From Rugamonas violacea (GTDB lineage: Bacteria; Pseudomonadota; Gammaproteobacteria; Burkholderiales; Burkholderiaceae_D): a stretch of DNA of 64,000 nucleotides. The position numbers and the translations under genes were made by a program. Shown one piece after another: positions 17,749-26,292 of the stretch. The first letter of the stretch is position 1; each line of letters opens with the position of its first letter. The stretch covers positions 92,380-156,379 of the forward strand of contig NZ_JAEMNU010000071.1 of the NCBI RefSeq assembly GCF_016461825.1. The letters run 5' to 3'. The notes under the pieces are model-generated. The model saw nothing but the letters and a program-made list of their open reading frames with translations, was not told the origin of the DNA and did no database searches.

Positions 17749-18291
17749 CTAGCCCGCCTGCGCCAACAGCGCGCGGATCGCCGCCTCGGTCTCCTCGTAA
17801 CGGCCCTCGCCGAAGTGCTGGTAGACGATGCGGCCCTGCTTGTCGATCAGGTAGAACGCCGGCCAATAGCGGTTGTGGTAGGCGTTCCAGGTGGCGTAGC
17901 CGTTGTCCTGCGCCACCGCGAAGCGAATGCCGAACTTGCGGATGGCGGCCGCCACGCCGGCGCTGTCGCGCTCCTCCGGGTACTCCGGCGTGTGCACGCC
18001 GACCACCACCAGCCCCTGCGCCTGGTACTTGTCGTGCCAGGCTTTGACGAAGGGCAGCGTGTGGTAGCAGTTGATGCAGCTGTGGGTCCAAAAATCGACC
18101 AGCACCACCTTGCCGCGCAGTTGCGCGAGCACCAGCGGTGGCGAATTGTGCCATTGCTCGATGCCGCTGAACGGCGGCGCCGGCAGCGGCTTGGCCAGGG
18201 CGGCGCCCAGCGCGGCGGGCGCCGCCACGACAAGGGCGGCGATGCTCAGGCCGACGGCGGCGGCAAACGGTTTGACGAATGTATTGCGCAT
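17749..18291 (-). CDS. Thioredoxin-like (TlpA/DipZ-type) exported protein
   Basis: A 180-residue protein with a signal peptide or anchor (hydrophobic residues 8-33) and a thioredoxin fold. The redox motif is C-I-N-C in F-W-T-H-S-C-I-N-C-Y (about residues 78-84), the form found in TlpA-like and DipZ C-terminal domains, and the cis-Pro is in Y-W-P-A-F-Y. It probably reduces periplasmic disulfides or handles thiol/peroxide chemistry. The ATG at 18291 has CAGGAGT eight bases upstream; the longer frame to 18414 lacks a ribosome site. It is divergent from the two-component system at 18447. Confidence 0.85.
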   Translation of the reverse strand: MRNTFVKPFAAAVGLSIAALVVAAPAALGAALAKPLPAPPFSGIEQWHNSPPLVLAQLRGKVVLVDFWTHSCINCYHTLPFVKAWHDKYQAQGLVVVGVHTPEYPEERDSAGVAAAIRKFGIRFAVAQDNGYATWNAYHNRYWPAFYLIDKQGRIVYQHFGEGRYEETEAAIRALLAQAG

Positions 18292-18446
18292 GATGCGGAC
18301 TCCTGAACGGGGGAAAGCCTGTATTGAAGTGCGCCGGCGTATCGCGCATATGTCGCCGAACGGTGCCGCGTGCAAGGTTTTGTATCGCCGGCGGGCGCCG
18401 ATACACTGTGACACAAACCGCCTTCGCGCTGCGGTATCATGCGCCG

Positions 18447-19193
18447 ATGGACAATCCCGACCACATTCTGATCGTCGACGACGACCGCGAAATCCGCGAG
18501 CTGCTCGCCACCTATCTGCAAAAGAACGGCATGCGCGTCACGCTGGCCGCCAACGGCAGGCAGATGCGCGCCGCGCTGGAGGACGGCCCGGTCGACCTGA
18601 TCGTGCTCGACCTGATGCTGCCCGGCGAAGACGGCCTGACCCTGTGCCGCAATCTGCGCGCCGGCGCCTGGCGCGCCACGCCGGTGCTGATGCTGACCGC
18701 GCTGGCCGAGGAAACCGACCGCATCATCGGTCTGGAGATGGGCGCCGACGATTACCTGAGCAAACCGTTCGCCGTGCGCGAGCTGCTGGCGCGCATCCGC
18801 GCCGTGCTGCGCCGCGCCCGCATGCTGCCGCCGAACCTGCTGCAGCAGCAGGACGAGCCGGCGCCGCTGCTGCACTTCGGCGACTGGCGGCTCGACACCA
18901 GCGCGCGCCATTTGCTCGACGCGGCCGACACCATGGTGGCGCTGAGCGGCGCCGAGTACCGCCTGCTGCGCGTCTTCCTCGACCACCCGCAGCGCGTGCT
19001 GACGCGCGACCAGCTGCTCAACCTGACCCAGGGTCGTGACGCCGACCAGTTCGACCGCTCGATCGACCTGCTGGTGAGCCGTTTGCGCCAGCGCCTGGGT
19101 GACGGCGCGCGCGAGCCGCGCTACATCAAGACGCTGCGCGGCGAGGGTTATGTGTTCTCGGCCAGCGTCAGCGCCGTTGGAACGCTGCCTTGA
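18447..19193 (+). CDS. OmpR-family response regulator
   Basis: A 248-residue regulator. The receiver domain (residues 1-120) has D-D-D near 10-12, phosphoacceptor Asp in V-L-D-L-M-L-P near 54, Thr in M-L-T-A and Lys in Y-L-S-K-P-F. The C-terminal winged helix (about 150-240) is of OmpR/PhoB type (S-G-A-E-Y-R-L-L, R-S-I-D-L-L-V-S-R-L-R). The ATG at 18447 is chosen because the receiver domain begins there. It overlaps the kinase gene by 4 bases, so the two form a cognate pair. The divergent thioredoxin-like gene is a possible target. Confidence 0.92.
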   Translation: MDNPDHILIVDDDREIRELLATYLQKNGMRVTLAANGRQMRAALEDGPVDLIVLDLMLPGEDGLTLCRNLRAGAWRATPVLMLTALAEETDRIIGLEMGADDYLSKPFAVRELLARIRAVLRRARMLPPNLLQQQDEPAPLLHFGDWRLDTSARHLLDAADTMVALSGAEYRLLRVFLDHPQRVLTRDQLLNLTQGRDADQFDRSIDLLVSRLRQRLGDGAREPRYIKTLRGEGYVFSASVSAVGTLP

Positions 19194-20614
19194 GCCCGCC
19201 CCTGCCGCACCGGACCCGTTGGTCGGGCGGGCACGGTTGGCCCGGCCGGAGCGTTTGGCCGCGTAGCCTGTTCGGCCGTCTGGCGCTGATCCTGTGCGCC
19301 GGCCTCGCGCTGGCGCAGGGGCTGTCGTTCGCGCTGGTCGCCTACGAACGTGGCCAGGCCGCCACCAGCATGATGCTCGGCTATATGGAACGCGACGTCG
19401 CCAGCTCGCTGGCCCTACTCGACCGCCTGCCGGCCGCCGAACGCGCCGCCTGGCTGCCCCGGCTTGAACGCGGCGGCTACAGTTTCATGCTCGGCGCGGG
19501 CGCGGGTGAAGGTGCGGGTGCGGGTGCGGGTGCGGGTGCGGGTGCGGGTGCGGGTGCGGCCGGCAGCGTGGCGGACGCGCGCCTGTCGGCGCAAGTGGAG
19601 GCCTCCTTGGCCGAAGCCATCGGCAGCCACTACACCGTCAGCGCCCACCCGCTGCCCGGCGCCGGCCAACGCTTCCAGGTCCACCTGCGCCTGCGCGACG
19701 GCGCCGCGCTGACCATCGACCTGCATCCGCGCGGCATGCCGCTGTCGCCCTGGCTGCCGCTGCTAATGCTGCTGCAACTGGCGCTGCTGGCGGCCAGCTG
19801 CTGGGCCGCCGTGCGCTTGGCGACACGGCCGCTGAACGAGCTGGCCCAAGCCGCCGATTCGCTCGGCCCGGACCTGCGCGCCACCCATCTGTCCGAACAG
19901 GGACCGAGCGAAGTGGCCCGCGCGGCGCGCGCCTTCAACGCCATGCAGCAGCGCATCGCCGGCTACATAAGCGAGCGCATGCAGATCCTGGCCGCCATCT
20001 CGCACGACCTGCAAACGCCGATCACCCGCATGCGCCTGCGTACCGACCTGATGGAGGATGAACCGCAGCGCGACAAGCTGTGCGCCGACCTGAAACAGAT
20101 GGAAGCGCTGGTGCGCGAAGGCGTCAGCTACGCGCGCACCTTGCACGGCAGCGCCGAACCGGCGCGCCGCATCGACGCCGACGCCCTGCTCGACAGCATG
20201 GTCTGCGACTACCGCGACGCCGGCCAACAGGTGGTGCTGCGCGGCCGCGTCGGCGCCGCGTTGCACAGCCGGCCGCTGGCGCTGCGCCGCATCCTCGGCA
20301 ACCTGTGCGACAACGCGCTGGCGTTCGCCGGCGCCGCCGAGCTGGAGGTGGCCGTCGACGCGGCCGGACGGCTCAACATCGCCGTGCTCGATCGCGGCCC
20401 CGGCATACCGGACACGCAACTGGAGGCGGTGTTCCAGCCCTTCTACCGCCTGGAGTCGTCGCGCAACCGCGCCACCGGCGGCACCGGCCTGGGCCTGGCC
20501 ATCGCGCGCCAGCTGGCGCAGGCCATTGACGCCAGCCTGACCTTGCACCAGCGTCCCGGCGGCGGCCTGGAAGCGCGCCTGACGCTGGCGGCCGAGCCAA
20601 ACAAAAACGACTGA
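19190..20614 (+). CDS. Sensor histidine kinase (OmpR partner)
   Basis: A 474-residue membrane kinase with two transmembrane segments (about residues 26-48 and 183-207) around a periplasmic domain. HAMP (208-260) follows, then the H-box I-S-H-D-L-Q-T-P near 265, the N-box N-L-C-D-N-A near 372, D-R-G-P-G-I-P and G-T-G-L-G-L. The only in-frame start that fits is a TTG overlapping the response-regulator stop (TTGA), giving tight coupling. The periplasmic domain contains a run of Ala-Gly dipeptides encoded by eight GGTGCG hexamers, an unusual low-complexity insert. The stimulus is unknown. Confidence 0.88.
   Translation: MSPPLPHRTRWSGGHGWPGRSVWPRSLFGRLALILCAGLALAQGLSFALVAYERGQAATSMMLGYMERDVASSLALLDRLPAAERAAWLPRLERGGYSFMLGAGAGEGAGAGAGAGAGAGAGAAGSVADARLSAQVEASLAEAIGSHYTVSAHPLPGAGQRFQVHLRLRDGAALTIDLHPRGMPLSPWLPLLMLLQLALLAASCWAAVRLATRPLNELAQAADSLGPDLRATHLSEQGPSEVARAARAFNAMQQRIAGYISERMQILAAISHDLQTPITRMRLRTDLMEDEPQRDKLCADLKQMEALVREGVSYARTLHGSAEPARRIDADALLDSMVCDYRDAGQQVVLRGRVGAALHSRPLALRRILGNLCDNALAFAGAAELEVAVDAAGRLNIAVLDRGPGIPDTQLEAVFQPFYRLESSRNRATGGTGLGLAIARQLAQAIDASLTLHQRPGGGLEARLTLAAEPNKND
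19511..19558 (+). repeat. (GGTGCG)8 hexanucleotide microsatellite inside the kinase gene
   Basis: Eight exact copies of GGTGCG, flanked by degenerate units, encode an Ala-Gly tract in the periplasmic sensor domain. Because the unit is six bases, slippage changes tract length but keeps the frame. Confidence 0.9.
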
Positions 20615-20812
20615 TCCGGCAGCAAGTCGGCCGCCTTGGCCTACAGTTTTGTATGCCCGTGTATCCGTCCCGGGCGAGGCTACACAGGCTTGCGAAATGC
20701 CGCAGGGCCGACACAATCCATACACCCGCAGCTGGTCTACTGGGTCTGGCCAACCGCGCCACGCGGCCGGCAACATCCGCCAACACCCGCCAACCCACGC
20801 CAAGGACTTTGT

Positions 20813-21292
20813 ATGCCCGAACTGTTTCACGCCCTCAACGCCAGCTATCGGCTGGTCCGCGCCGGCGGCCTGGCCGCCCTGCTGGCCAGCGCCGGCGCCA
20901 TCGTCCTCCCGGCCAAGGCGCAGGACGCCAACGGCGCCAAGCCCGCCAGCACCGAGCCGGCGCCCAAGCTGATCGTCGCCACGCCGCTGGCGGGCCCGCT
21001 GAGCCAGGGACTGGTGGTGATTCCCTATCAGGTCGAGAACATCCGTATTCTGCCGGTATTCGGCAAGGTGGCCGCCGCCGTCAGTCCGCGTCTGGGTCAT
21101 CTGCACATCAGCGTCGACGACGCCCCCTGGCACTGGCTGGACGCCAGCGGCGAGCCGCTGGTGCTGCAAGGCCTGCCGGCAGGCCCGCACAAGATCACCT
21201 TCGATCTGGCCAACGCCAACCACGCGATACTGACGAGCGAGACCGTGAAGCTGGTCGTTCCGGAGGGTGCGCCGGGCCACCAAGGCCACTGA
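20813..21292 (+). CDS. DUF6130 family exported protein
   Basis: A 159-residue protein with an N-terminal hydrophobic segment (residues 14-36, ending A-K-A-Q) consistent with a signal peptide. The mature part has G-H-L-H-I-S-V-D-D-A-P-W-H-W near residue 100 and L-P-A-G-P-H-K-I-T-F-D-L-A-N-A-N-H near 125, the pattern I associate with DUF6130. Several His residues in these two blocks could bind metal. AAGGAC precedes the ATG at 20813. The reaction or partner is unknown. The 198 bases before it show no gene. Confidence 0.72.
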   Translation: MPELFHALNASYRLVRAGGLAALLASAGAIVLPAKAQDANGAKPASTEPAPKLIVATPLAGPLSQGLVVIPYQVENIRILPVFGKVAAAVSPRLGHLHISVDDAPWHWLDASGEPLVLQGLPAGPHKITFDLANANHAILTSETVKLVVPEGAPGHQGH

Positions 21293-21456
21293 CGGCGCAT
21301 GGCGCCGGCACGCCATACGTTGAAATCCTACAAAATGTCAGCCACGACGCCTACATCGTGCCGCCGGGCCTGGCCTAACATGAACTGACCCGGGCACCGT
21401 CGCGCCAACGCGGCCATGCCCGGCTCCCCTCAACACCATTTTCACGGAGCCAGATC

Positions 21457-21981
21457 ATGCCAACCACGTCCAAAATTGCGCCAGCCATGCCGAAAAAGAT
21501 ACCAACCACCTCCCCGGCCGGCGTCGACGCCATCACCTTGCTGATGCAGGACCATGAGAACGTCAGGGCGCTGTTCGAGAAGTTCCAGGGCTTGAGCGAC
21601 CGCGCCAAAGTCAGCAAGAAAAAGCTGGCCGAGCAAATCTGTCTGGAGCTGATCAAGCATGCCACCGCCGAGGAGGAGTTGTTCTACCCGGCCGTGCGCG
21701 AGGCCAGCGACGACAACCAGGACTTGATCGACGAGGCGGTGGTGGAGCACGCCGCCGCCAAGGAATTGATCAGCGAGATACTGGCCATGGAACCGGGCGA
21801 CGAGCTGTACGACGCCAAGGTGAAGGTACTCTCCGAGCAGATCGAGCACCACGTCCAGGAAGAGGAGAACGACATGTTCCCCAAAGCCCGCAAGGCGAAG
21901 CTGGACCTGGCCGCGCTGGGCGAGGCGATCGCCGAACGCAAAAACGAGATCGAGCTGCCGCAACCGCCGCAGCTGCAATAG
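21457..21981 (+). CDS. Hemerythrin-domain protein
   Basis: A 174-residue cytosolic four-helix bundle of the HHE/hemerythrin family. Di-iron ligands are visible: H-E-N-V near residue 32, H-A-T-A-E-E-E near 69-74, E-H-A near 97 and H-H-V-Q-E-E-E near 131-136. Such proteins bind O2 or NO, or act in iron and redox stress responses. A basic N-terminal tail (P-K-K-I-P) precedes the domain. A MITE-like element lies just past the stop and probably marks the transcript end. Confidence 0.9.
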   Translation: MPTTSKIAPAMPKKIPTTSPAGVDAITLLMQDHENVRALFEKFQGLSDRAKVSKKKLAEQICLELIKHATAEEELFYPAVREASDDNQDLIDEAVVEHAAAKELISEILAMEPGDELYDAKVKVLSEQIEHHVQEEENDMFPKARKAKLDLAALGEAIAERKNEIELPQPPQLQ

Positions 21982-21994
21982 GCGCCGCGGCAGC

Positions 21995-22139
21995 CTTAAG
22001 GGCACCTCGAAAAACCACCAAATTGTCGTTCCCGCGTAGGCGGGAACCCATGCTGAGCCAATGGACATGCGGGGTATAGATTCCCGCCTGCGCGGCGGTC
22101 CGCCGATGCGGAATGACAGTTTTTCGAAGTGCCCTTAAG
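21995..22139. repeat. MITE-like palindromic element, copy A
   Basis: A 145-bp element with terminal inverted repeats beginning CTTAAGGGCAC(C/T)TCGAAAAAC, and internal GTTCCC-N8-GGGAAC and ATTCCC-type palindromes. Copies B (43310-43454) and C (60411-60570) are the same element in opposite orientation. It contains no ORF and lies between converging genes. Its right end supplies the TAA stop codon of the DUF1275 gene. Confidence 0.88.
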
Positions 22140-22821
22140 CCGGCTCCGCCACCCGCAGCGCCAGCCAGACCAGCACCGCGCACGGCAACAGCAGCCCGCC
22201 GAAGCCAAAACGCATGAACGCCAACGCGCCGGCCATGGCACCTGCGGCGAAGGCCAGCACCGGCCATAGCAAGGCGGCGCACCGGACCCGTGCCGTGGCG
22301 TCGCCATGCAACACGTCGACCAGTTCGATGACCAACTGCGTCACATTGCCGGTCATGACGGTGGTGGCGGCGCTCCTGCCCATCAACAGCTTGCCGGCGG
22401 CATTTTGCACCGCCATCGCCGCCGCGCAGAGCATCCCGGTCGACAGGCTCAACACATGGCCGGCCCGCGTCAGCGGAGCGCCCAGCCAGCCCAGCGCCAT
22501 GCCGCAAACCAGCAAGGCCAGTTGCAGCAGCAGGCAAAAGCGCAAGGCCGGCTGGCCGCCGGCGCGCCAGCGCAGCACCAGCACACGGGTCGCCGCGACG
22601 CCCAGCACGAAGACCGGGAACACCAGCAGCTTTAACAGGATCTCGTCGGACGGCTGCACCAGGGCGCGGCCGATCAAGACGAAATTGCCGGTCACATGGG
22701 CGGTGAACAAACCGAACAGGCCGATGAAGCACAGCGTGTCGACGTAGCCGGCGAGGAAGCCGAGCGCCGCCCCCACGCGCGGCGCGACGAGCGGCACGGC
22801 GCCATTGCGTAAGCAGCCCAT
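22135..22821 (-). CDS. DUF1275 (YoaK) family membrane protein
   Basis: A 228-residue integral membrane protein with about six hydrophobic segments. It shows the DUF1275 signature: a G-Y-V-D-T-L-C-F near the N-terminus, T-A-H-V-T-G-N-F near residue 40, and G-M-L-C-A-A-A-M-A-V-Q-N-A in the middle. The family is uncharacterised. It is the last gene of a minus-strand group with DoxX (one base apart) and the amidohydrolase. Its stop codon lies inside the MITE-like repeat, so insertion may have reset the C-terminus. Confidence 0.87.
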   Translation of the reverse strand: MGCLRNGAVPLVAPRVGAALGFLAGYVDTLCFIGLFGLFTAHVTGNFVLIGRALVQPSDEILLKLLVFPVFVLGVAATRVLVLRWRAGGQPALRFCLLLQLALLVCGMALGWLGAPLTRAGHVLSLSTGMLCAAAMAVQNAAGKLLMGRSAATTVMTGNVTQLVIELVDVLHGDATARVRCAALLWPVLAFAAGAMAGALAFMRFGFGGLLLPCAVLVWLALRVAEPA

Positions 22822-22822
22822 C

Positions 22823-23284
22823 TCAGCGCCGCGCGGCCGGTGCCGGCGCTTGCAGGTCGTGCCAGGCCACCAGCAGGAAGGCGCCGGCCAGGCCCAGATG
22901 CTCGAAGAAGCTGTTGGCAGCCATGAAGCGCTCCATGCCGCTCATTTCCCAGAAGCGGTTGGCCAGCAGCGTCGCCATGACGGTGAACAGCGCCAGCCCG
23001 CAGGCGCCCAGCCAGCGATAGAAACCGCTGAGTATCAAGGCCGAGGCACCCAGTTCGCCGACGATGACGGCCAGCGCCAGCGGCGCGGCCGGGGTCAGGC
23101 CGAAGTGCTGCATTTCGCCGACGGCGCCGGCGAAGTCGGTCAGCTTGTTGATACCGCCTTGCAGGTAAGCGCTGCACAATAGCAGCAGGCAAAACCAGCG
23201 CGCGGCTGGCGCGGCGGCCAGCGCGCGCAGCCGGCCGCCGCTGGCCGTGGCCGTCGAAGATGGGGTCATATCGAGGCGCGCCAT
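22823..23284 (-). CDS. DoxX-family membrane protein
   Basis: A 153-residue protein with four hydrophobic helices and a DoxX pattern (Y-L-Q-G-G-I-N-K-L-T-D-F near residue 42, then helix-rich loops with A-L-I-L-S-G-F). DoxX proteins are associated with redox stress and quinol/thiosulfate metabolism, but the biochemical role is unclear. The gene is squeezed between the amidohydrolase and the DUF1275 gene with no gaps, so it belongs to the same transcript. Confidence 0.85.
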   Translation of the reverse strand: MARLDMTPSSTATASGGRLRALAAAPAARWFCLLLLCSAYLQGGINKLTDFAGAVGEMQHFGLTPAAPLALAVIVGELGASALILSGFYRWLGACGLALFTVMATLLANRFWEMSGMERFMAANSFFEHLGLAGAFLLVAWHDLQAPAPAARR

Positions 23285-23285
23285 G

Positions 23286-25208
23286 TCACACCGCCCAGCA
23301 GGCGCAGCCCAACGCGCCCCAGAAGCCCTTCAGATCGGCAATGGGCAGCTTGCTGGTCCAGGCGGTGGCGTGCTGGTGGCCATGCACATTGCACTGGTGG
23401 GCGCAGCCGCAGGCGGCCTGCTGCTGGCGCCGCAACAGCTCTTGCTTCTCCTGTTCCTTGCGCGCGGCGGCGCCTTTGCCCAACTGCTCGCCCCAGCCGG
23501 CGTAGCCGCCAAAACGCCGCACCGGCGACCAGTCCGGCATGGCCGGCGGCGGCGGCTGGTCGAACTCGGCGAACTCGCCCGCCGCGTAGACCACCTTGCC
23601 GCCGACGATGGTCAGGCGCGCGCTCATGTCGGCGATCTCGCTTTCGGCGCAGGCGAAGAAGTCGCGGTCGGGCACCATCAGGTCGGCCAGCTGGCCCACC
23701 TCGATGCGGCCCTTCTTGCCGACCTCGTTGGAGAACCAGGTGGTGTTCTCGGTCCACATGCGCAGCGCCGCCTCGCGGTCCAGGCAGTTGGCGCGCGGGT
23801 ACAGCTGCATGCCGCCGACGGTTTTGCCGGTGACCAGCCAGGCCAAGGAGACCCACGGGTTGTACGAGGCGACCCGGGTGGCGTCGGTGCCGGCCGAGAC
23901 CTTCACGCCGGCCGCCAGGATCTTGGCCACCGGCGGCGTCGCCTCGGCGGCGCCGTGGCCGTAGCGTTCGACGAAGTACTCGCCCTGGTAGGCCATGCGG
24001 TGCTGCACGGCGATGCCGCCGCCGAGCGCGGCGATGCGGTCGATCGACTGGTCGGAGATGGTCTCGGCGTGGTCGAAGAACCAGTTCAATCCCGTCAACG
24101 GAATCTCCTGGTTGACCTTCTCGAACACGTCGAGCGCGCGGCTGATGGTCTCATCGTAGGTGGCGTGCATGCGCCACGGCCAGCGGTTCTGCGCCAGTAT
24201 GCGCACCACGCCCTCCAGGTCGTCCTCCATATTGGCCGGCATGTCGGGACGCGGCTGGCGGAAGTCCTCGAAGTCGGCCGCCGAGAAGGTCAGCATCTCG
24301 CCGGCGCCGTTGTGGCGGAAGTAGTCGTCGCCCTGCTGGTAGGTCGAGCTCTTGGTCCAGTTGAGGAAGTCTTCCTTCTCCTGCTGCGGCTTTTGCGTGA
24401 ACAGATTGTAGGCCAGGCGGATGGTCAGCTGGCCGGCGTCGGCCAGTTGCTGGATCACCTGGTAGTCGTCGGGATAGCTCTGGAAGCCGCCGCCGGCGTC
24501 CAGCGCGCCGGTCACGCCGAGGCGGTTCAGCTCGCGCATGAAGTGGCGCGTTGAATTCAGTTGATACTCCATCGGCAGCTTGGGCCCCTTGGCCAGGGTC
24601 GAGTACAGGATGGCGGCGTTGGGTTTGGCCAGCAGCAGGCCGGTCGGGTTGCCGGCGCCATCGCGCAGGATCTGGCCGCCGTGCGGCTCGGGCGTGTCCT
24701 TGGTGTAGCCGACGGCGCGCAGCGCGGCGCCGTTCAGCAACGCGCGGTCGTACAGGTGCAGGATGAAGACCGGTGTGTCCGGCGCCACCGCGTTGAGCTC
24801 CTCGATGGTCGGCAGTCGCTTTTCGATAAACTGGTGTTCGGTGAAGCCGCCCACCACCCGCACCCACTGCGGCGCCGGCGTGATGGCGACCTGCGCCTTG
24901 AGCATGGCCATGGCGTCGGCCAGGCTGCGCACGCCGTCCCAGCGCAGTTCGAGGTTGAAATTCAGGCCGCCGCGGATGATGTGAATGTGGTTGTCGATCA
25001 GGCCGGGCAGCACGCGCTTGCCCTTCAGGTCGATGATCCGCGTGGCCGGACCGGCCAGCGCCATGATCTCGTCGGCGCGGCCGACGCGGGTAAAGCGGCC
25101 GTCCTTGATGGCGACCGCCTCGGCGTGCGGATTGCTGCGGTCCAGCGTGGTGAACAGGCCGCGATGCAGGATCAGGTCGGGGTGGGTGGTGTGGCTGTCA
25201 GTGCTCAT
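23286..25208 (-). CDS. Amidohydrolase (YtcJ-like, metal-dependent)
   Basis: A 640-residue amidohydrolase-superfamily enzyme. Metal-site landmarks: P-G-L-I-D-N-H-I-H-I near residue 72 (HxH), H-A-T-Y-D-E near 355, F-D-H-A-E-T near 392 and S-A-G-T-D-A-T near 465. The best match is the YtcJ subgroup, which hydrolyses exocyclic amides or related bonds; the substrate is unknown. The C-terminal 60 residues are unusual: after an Arg/Glu-rich helix there is a C-G-C-A-H-Q-C-N-V-H-G-H-Q-H cluster and a C-x-C near the end, which look like an added metal-binding tail. Confidence 0.85.
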   Translation of the reverse strand: MSTDSHTTHPDLILHRGLFTTLDRSNPHAEAVAIKDGRFTRVGRADEIMALAGPATRIIDLKGKRVLPGLIDNHIHIIRGGLNFNLELRWDGVRSLADAMAMLKAQVAITPAPQWVRVVGGFTEHQFIEKRLPTIEELNAVAPDTPVFILHLYDRALLNGAALRAVGYTKDTPEPHGGQILRDGAGNPTGLLLAKPNAAILYSTLAKGPKLPMEYQLNSTRHFMRELNRLGVTGALDAGGGFQSYPDDYQVIQQLADAGQLTIRLAYNLFTQKPQQEKEDFLNWTKSSTYQQGDDYFRHNGAGEMLTFSAADFEDFRQPRPDMPANMEDDLEGVVRILAQNRWPWRMHATYDETISRALDVFEKVNQEIPLTGLNWFFDHAETISDQSIDRIAALGGGIAVQHRMAYQGEYFVERYGHGAAEATPPVAKILAAGVKVSAGTDATRVASYNPWVSLAWLVTGKTVGGMQLYPRANCLDREAALRMWTENTTWFSNEVGKKGRIEVGQLADLMVPDRDFFACAESEIADMSARLTIVGGKVVYAAGEFAEFDQPPPPAMPDWSPVRRFGGYAGWGEQLGKGAAARKEQEKQELLRRQQQAACGCAHQCNVHGHQHATAWTSKLPIADLKGFWGALGCACWAV

Positions 25209-25232
25209 GTCGGGGTACTCCGGGGTGAAGGG

Positions 25233-25502
25233 TCAGGCGTCGGCCTTGACGGTCTTACTTTTGTCGGCGGCGCCGGGCAGTTGGCCGAAACAGTGCGGCT
25301 TGACCTGGTCGCCGAACCAGGCCACCTTGGCGGCTTCCGGCTGGCGCCATTGGCGCACCAGCGGCGGAATTTGTTCGCCCAGCAGGATGCCGAGCAGGCC
25401 GACCAAGGCGATCACCGGCGGCGCCGGCGAGCGCACGTCCAGCACGCCGTAGATCACGCCGACCAGCAGCCCCGCCGCCAACGATACCAGATAAATTTTC
25501 AT
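25233..25502 (-). CDS. XapX domain (DUF1427) small membrane protein
   Basis: An 89-residue protein with two hydrophobic helices and the XapX core R-S-P-A-P-P-V-I-A-L-V-G-L-L-G-I near residues 24-40. Its function is unknown; it is often found with amidohydrolase and isochorismatase-like genes, as here. The ATG at 25502 is chosen because the domain starts there; the open frame extends to 25607 without coding character. The C-terminal tail is longer than the minimal family form. Confidence 0.85.
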   Translation of the reverse strand: MKIYLVSLAAGLLVGVIYGVLDVRSPAPPVIALVGLLGILLGEQIPPLVRQWRQPEAAKVAWFGDQVKPHCFGQLPGAADKSKTVKADA

Positions 25503-25606
25503 GATGTGACTCCAATCAGTCAGACGCAAAAGAATCAGGCGCGGCAGCGGCCGGGTTGCACCTGCGCGCCATGACGGCGCGCGGGCGCAACGCGGCCGCA
25601 GCGGCA

Positions 25607-26260
25607 TTAACCCTCGTGGGCGTTGAACATGGTCTGGGCGTAGATGATGCCCAGGCCGTAGGAGCCGCCGAACTTCTTGGCGATGCCGGTGGTCAGCTCG
25701 TAGGTCTCGCCACGGGCCCAGTCGCGCTGCAACTCAAGCATGTACTGCAGCGAGGTCATTGGACGCGCGCCGGCCTGCACCATGCGCTCCATGGCGCGCT
25801 GGTGCGCTTCGGTCGAGACGTCGCCGCAGCAGTCGGCGATCACATAGACCTCGTAACCCTGCTCCAGCGCCGACAGCGCCGGGCCGACGATGCAGACCGA
25901 GGTCCACAGACCGGCCAGCACCAGGCGGTCCTTGCCGATGGCGTTGACGCGGGCGATGACGTTGGCATCCTCCCAGGTGTTCATCGAGGTGCGGTCGGTC
26001 ACTTCCAGTTTCGGGAAGGCGGCCTTGATCTCGTCGAAGATCGGACCGGAGAAGCTCTTCTCGGCCACCGAAGTGACGATGGTCGAGACGCCGAAACCGG
26101 CCGCCGCGTGGGCCACCAGCGCGGCGTTGTTGCGCAGGGTGACGGCGTCGATCGAATGGGTGGCGAAGGCCATCTGCGATTGATGGTCGATCATGATCAG
26201 CGTGTGGTCTTTCGGCGAGACCAGTTGCGAACCGGGGGTTGGGGTGGCTTTGATGGACAT
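25607..26260 (-). CDS. Isochorismatase-like cysteine hydrolase (YcaC type)
   Basis: A 217-residue cytosolic hydrolase. The catalytic triad of the family is visible: Asp in M-I-D-H-Q (near residue 25), Lys in V-A-E-K-S-F (near 68) and Cys in W-T-S-V-C-I-V (near 119). YcaC-type enzymes hydrolyse small amides or related compounds; the substrate is unknown. It is clustered with an alpha/beta hydrolase upstream and XapX and amidohydrolase downstream, suggesting a small-molecule breakdown or detoxification unit. Confidence 0.88.
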   Translation of the reverse strand: MSIKATPTPGSQLVSPKDHTLIMIDHQSQMAFATHSIDAVTLRNNAALVAHAAAGFGVSTIVTSVAEKSFSGPIFDEIKAAFPKLEVTDRTSMNTWEDANVIARVNAIGKDRLVLAGLWTSVCIVGPALSALEQGYEVYVIADCCGDVSTEAHQRAMERMVQAGARPMTSLQYMLELQRDWARGETYELTTGIAKKFGGSYGLGIIYAQTMFNAHEG

Positions 26261-26292
26261 GTGTGTTTCCTTTATGACGAATGAAAAGACGC

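Noticed and set aside
20615..20812. A start for the DUF6130 gene at 20636
   Set aside because: The extension has no coding character and the signal peptide fits the ATG at 20813.
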